Positions 63,579-64,000 of a stretch of 64,000 bases of DNA are shown in pieces (the stretch's first letter is position 1; each line of letters begins with the position of its first letter). Where the stretch lies: positions 2,242,311 through 2,306,310 of the forward strand of contig NZ_CP069163.1 in NCBI RefSeq assembly GCF_018802765.1, written 5' to 3'. A program made the position numbers and the translations under genes. The DNA comes from Paludibacterium sp. B53371. Its GTDB lineage: Bacteria > Pseudomonadota > Gammaproteobacteria > Burkholderiales > Chromobacteriaceae. The notes beneath the pieces were generated by a model that saw only the letters and a program-made list of their open reading frames with translations, did not search any database and was not told where the DNA came from.

Positions 63579-64000
63579 TCAGCGACGCATCGAGTCGAAG
63601 AAGGCAGAGTTGGATTTGGTGGCGCGGATCTTGTCCTGCAGAAACTCCATCGCGTCCAGATCATCCATCGGGTAGAGCAGCTTGCGCAGCACCCAGATGC
63701 GTTGCAGCTTTTCCTGCGGAATCAGCAGCTCTTCGCGGCGAGTACCCGAACGGTTGATGTTGAGCGCCGGGAAAATCCGTTTTTCCGCCATCCGGCGGTC
63801 GAGGTGGATTTCCATGTTGCCGGTACCCTTGAATTCTTCGTAGATCACGTCATCCATGCGCGAGCCGGTATCGATCAGGGCCGTGGCAATGATGGTCAGC
63901 GAACCACCCTCTTCGATATTGCGCGCCGCACCGAAGAAGCGCTTCGGACGCTGCAGGGCATTGGCGTCGACACCGCCGGTCAGCACCTTGCCGGAAGCCG
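63579..64000 (-). CDS. rho: Transcription termination factor Rho, C-terminal part (cut by window edge)
   Basis: The last 139 residues of the hexameric RNA helicase that ends transcription are visible. The stretch [64 protein letters not shown] includes the Q- and R-loop regions and the arginine finger. The protein ends [15 protein letters not shown]. The N-terminus lies beyond the window. Identity is secure. Confidence 0.97.
   Translation of the reverse strand, partial: ASGKVLTGGVDANALQRPKRFFGAARNIEEGGSLTIIATALIDTGSRMDDVIYEEFKGTGNMEIHLDRRMAEKRIFPALNINRSGTRREELLIPQEKLQRIWVLRKLLYPMDDLDAMEFLQDKIRATKSNSAFFDSMRR

Overview
The window is a 64 kb stretch of a GC-rich proteobacterial chromosome. Gene content and protein style (rdgC, dcd, proQ-like, rsxB-nth, actP-acs, pcnB-folK-deoxynucleoside kinase-panBCD, two tandem HAF-repeat proteins, a cytolysin) suggest a betaproteobacterium of the Neisseriales/Chromobacteriaceae type. 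That placement is an inference from protein similarity, since no rRNA gene is present. Two genes are cut by the window edges: clpB (left) and rho (right).

Region 1 to 2.6 kb holds clpB and a small convergent-free cassette: a double-glycine-leader, bacteriocin-like peptide preceded by a small membrane protein. Region 2.57 to 10.49 kb is an AT-richer integrative element inserted at the 3' end of a tRNA-Thr(CGT) gene. It has an 18-bp direct repeat at its ends, a 551-aa tyrosine integrase next to the tRNA, and repeated TTGTACCAC motifs just inside both ends. Inside are a serine recombinase, BRO-N and KilA-N antirepressor-type genes (the KilA-N gene is frameshifted), several very small membrane proteins, and the C-terminal stub of a T7-type single-subunit RNA polymerase. 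It also carries a sequence resembling a T7/K11/SP6-class promoter and a long inverted repeat that could fold into a multibranched RNA. No phage structural genes are present, so it looks like a decayed prophage or satellite.

Region 10.5 to 32 kb is mostly housekeeping: three tRNAs, rdgC, an extradiol dioxygenase, a class 1A-type dihydroorotate dehydrogenase, dcd, a frameshifted histone-deacetylase-family gene, ychJ with a lipoprotein, a K+ channel, glycerate kinase, a ProQ-domain protein, and a zinc ABC transporter behind Zur-box-like palindromes. It continues with osmC, tsaD, an ABC-F ATPase, a SulP transporter, two cyclophilins with lpxH, and selO. A 390-bp gap at 26.4 to 26.7 kb contains two diverged ~83-bp direct repeats, each with a DnaA-box-like 9-mer.

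Region 32 to 47 kb covers a LysR regulator, the acetate uptake and activation set (DUF485-actP-acs), two secreted HAF-repeat paralogues, an AraC/GyrI regulator, rsxB-nth, a lipoprotein HtrA protease, an aminoglycoside-phosphotransferase-like kinase, and GATase-rraA. Region 47 to 64 kb has a GFA gene divergent from a MarR regulator whose promoter is overlaid by two palindromes. Next come a secreted cytolysin resembling Vibrio cholerae cytolysin, the pcnB-folK-dNK-panB-panC-panD run, and a duplicated intergenic motif. The window ends with a MATE pump, murB, a HAD phosphatase, MAPEG, a CbiM-like membrane protein, nadC, a membrane GGDEF protein with altered catalytic residues, a Nudix hydrolase, a TRIC-family protein and rho.
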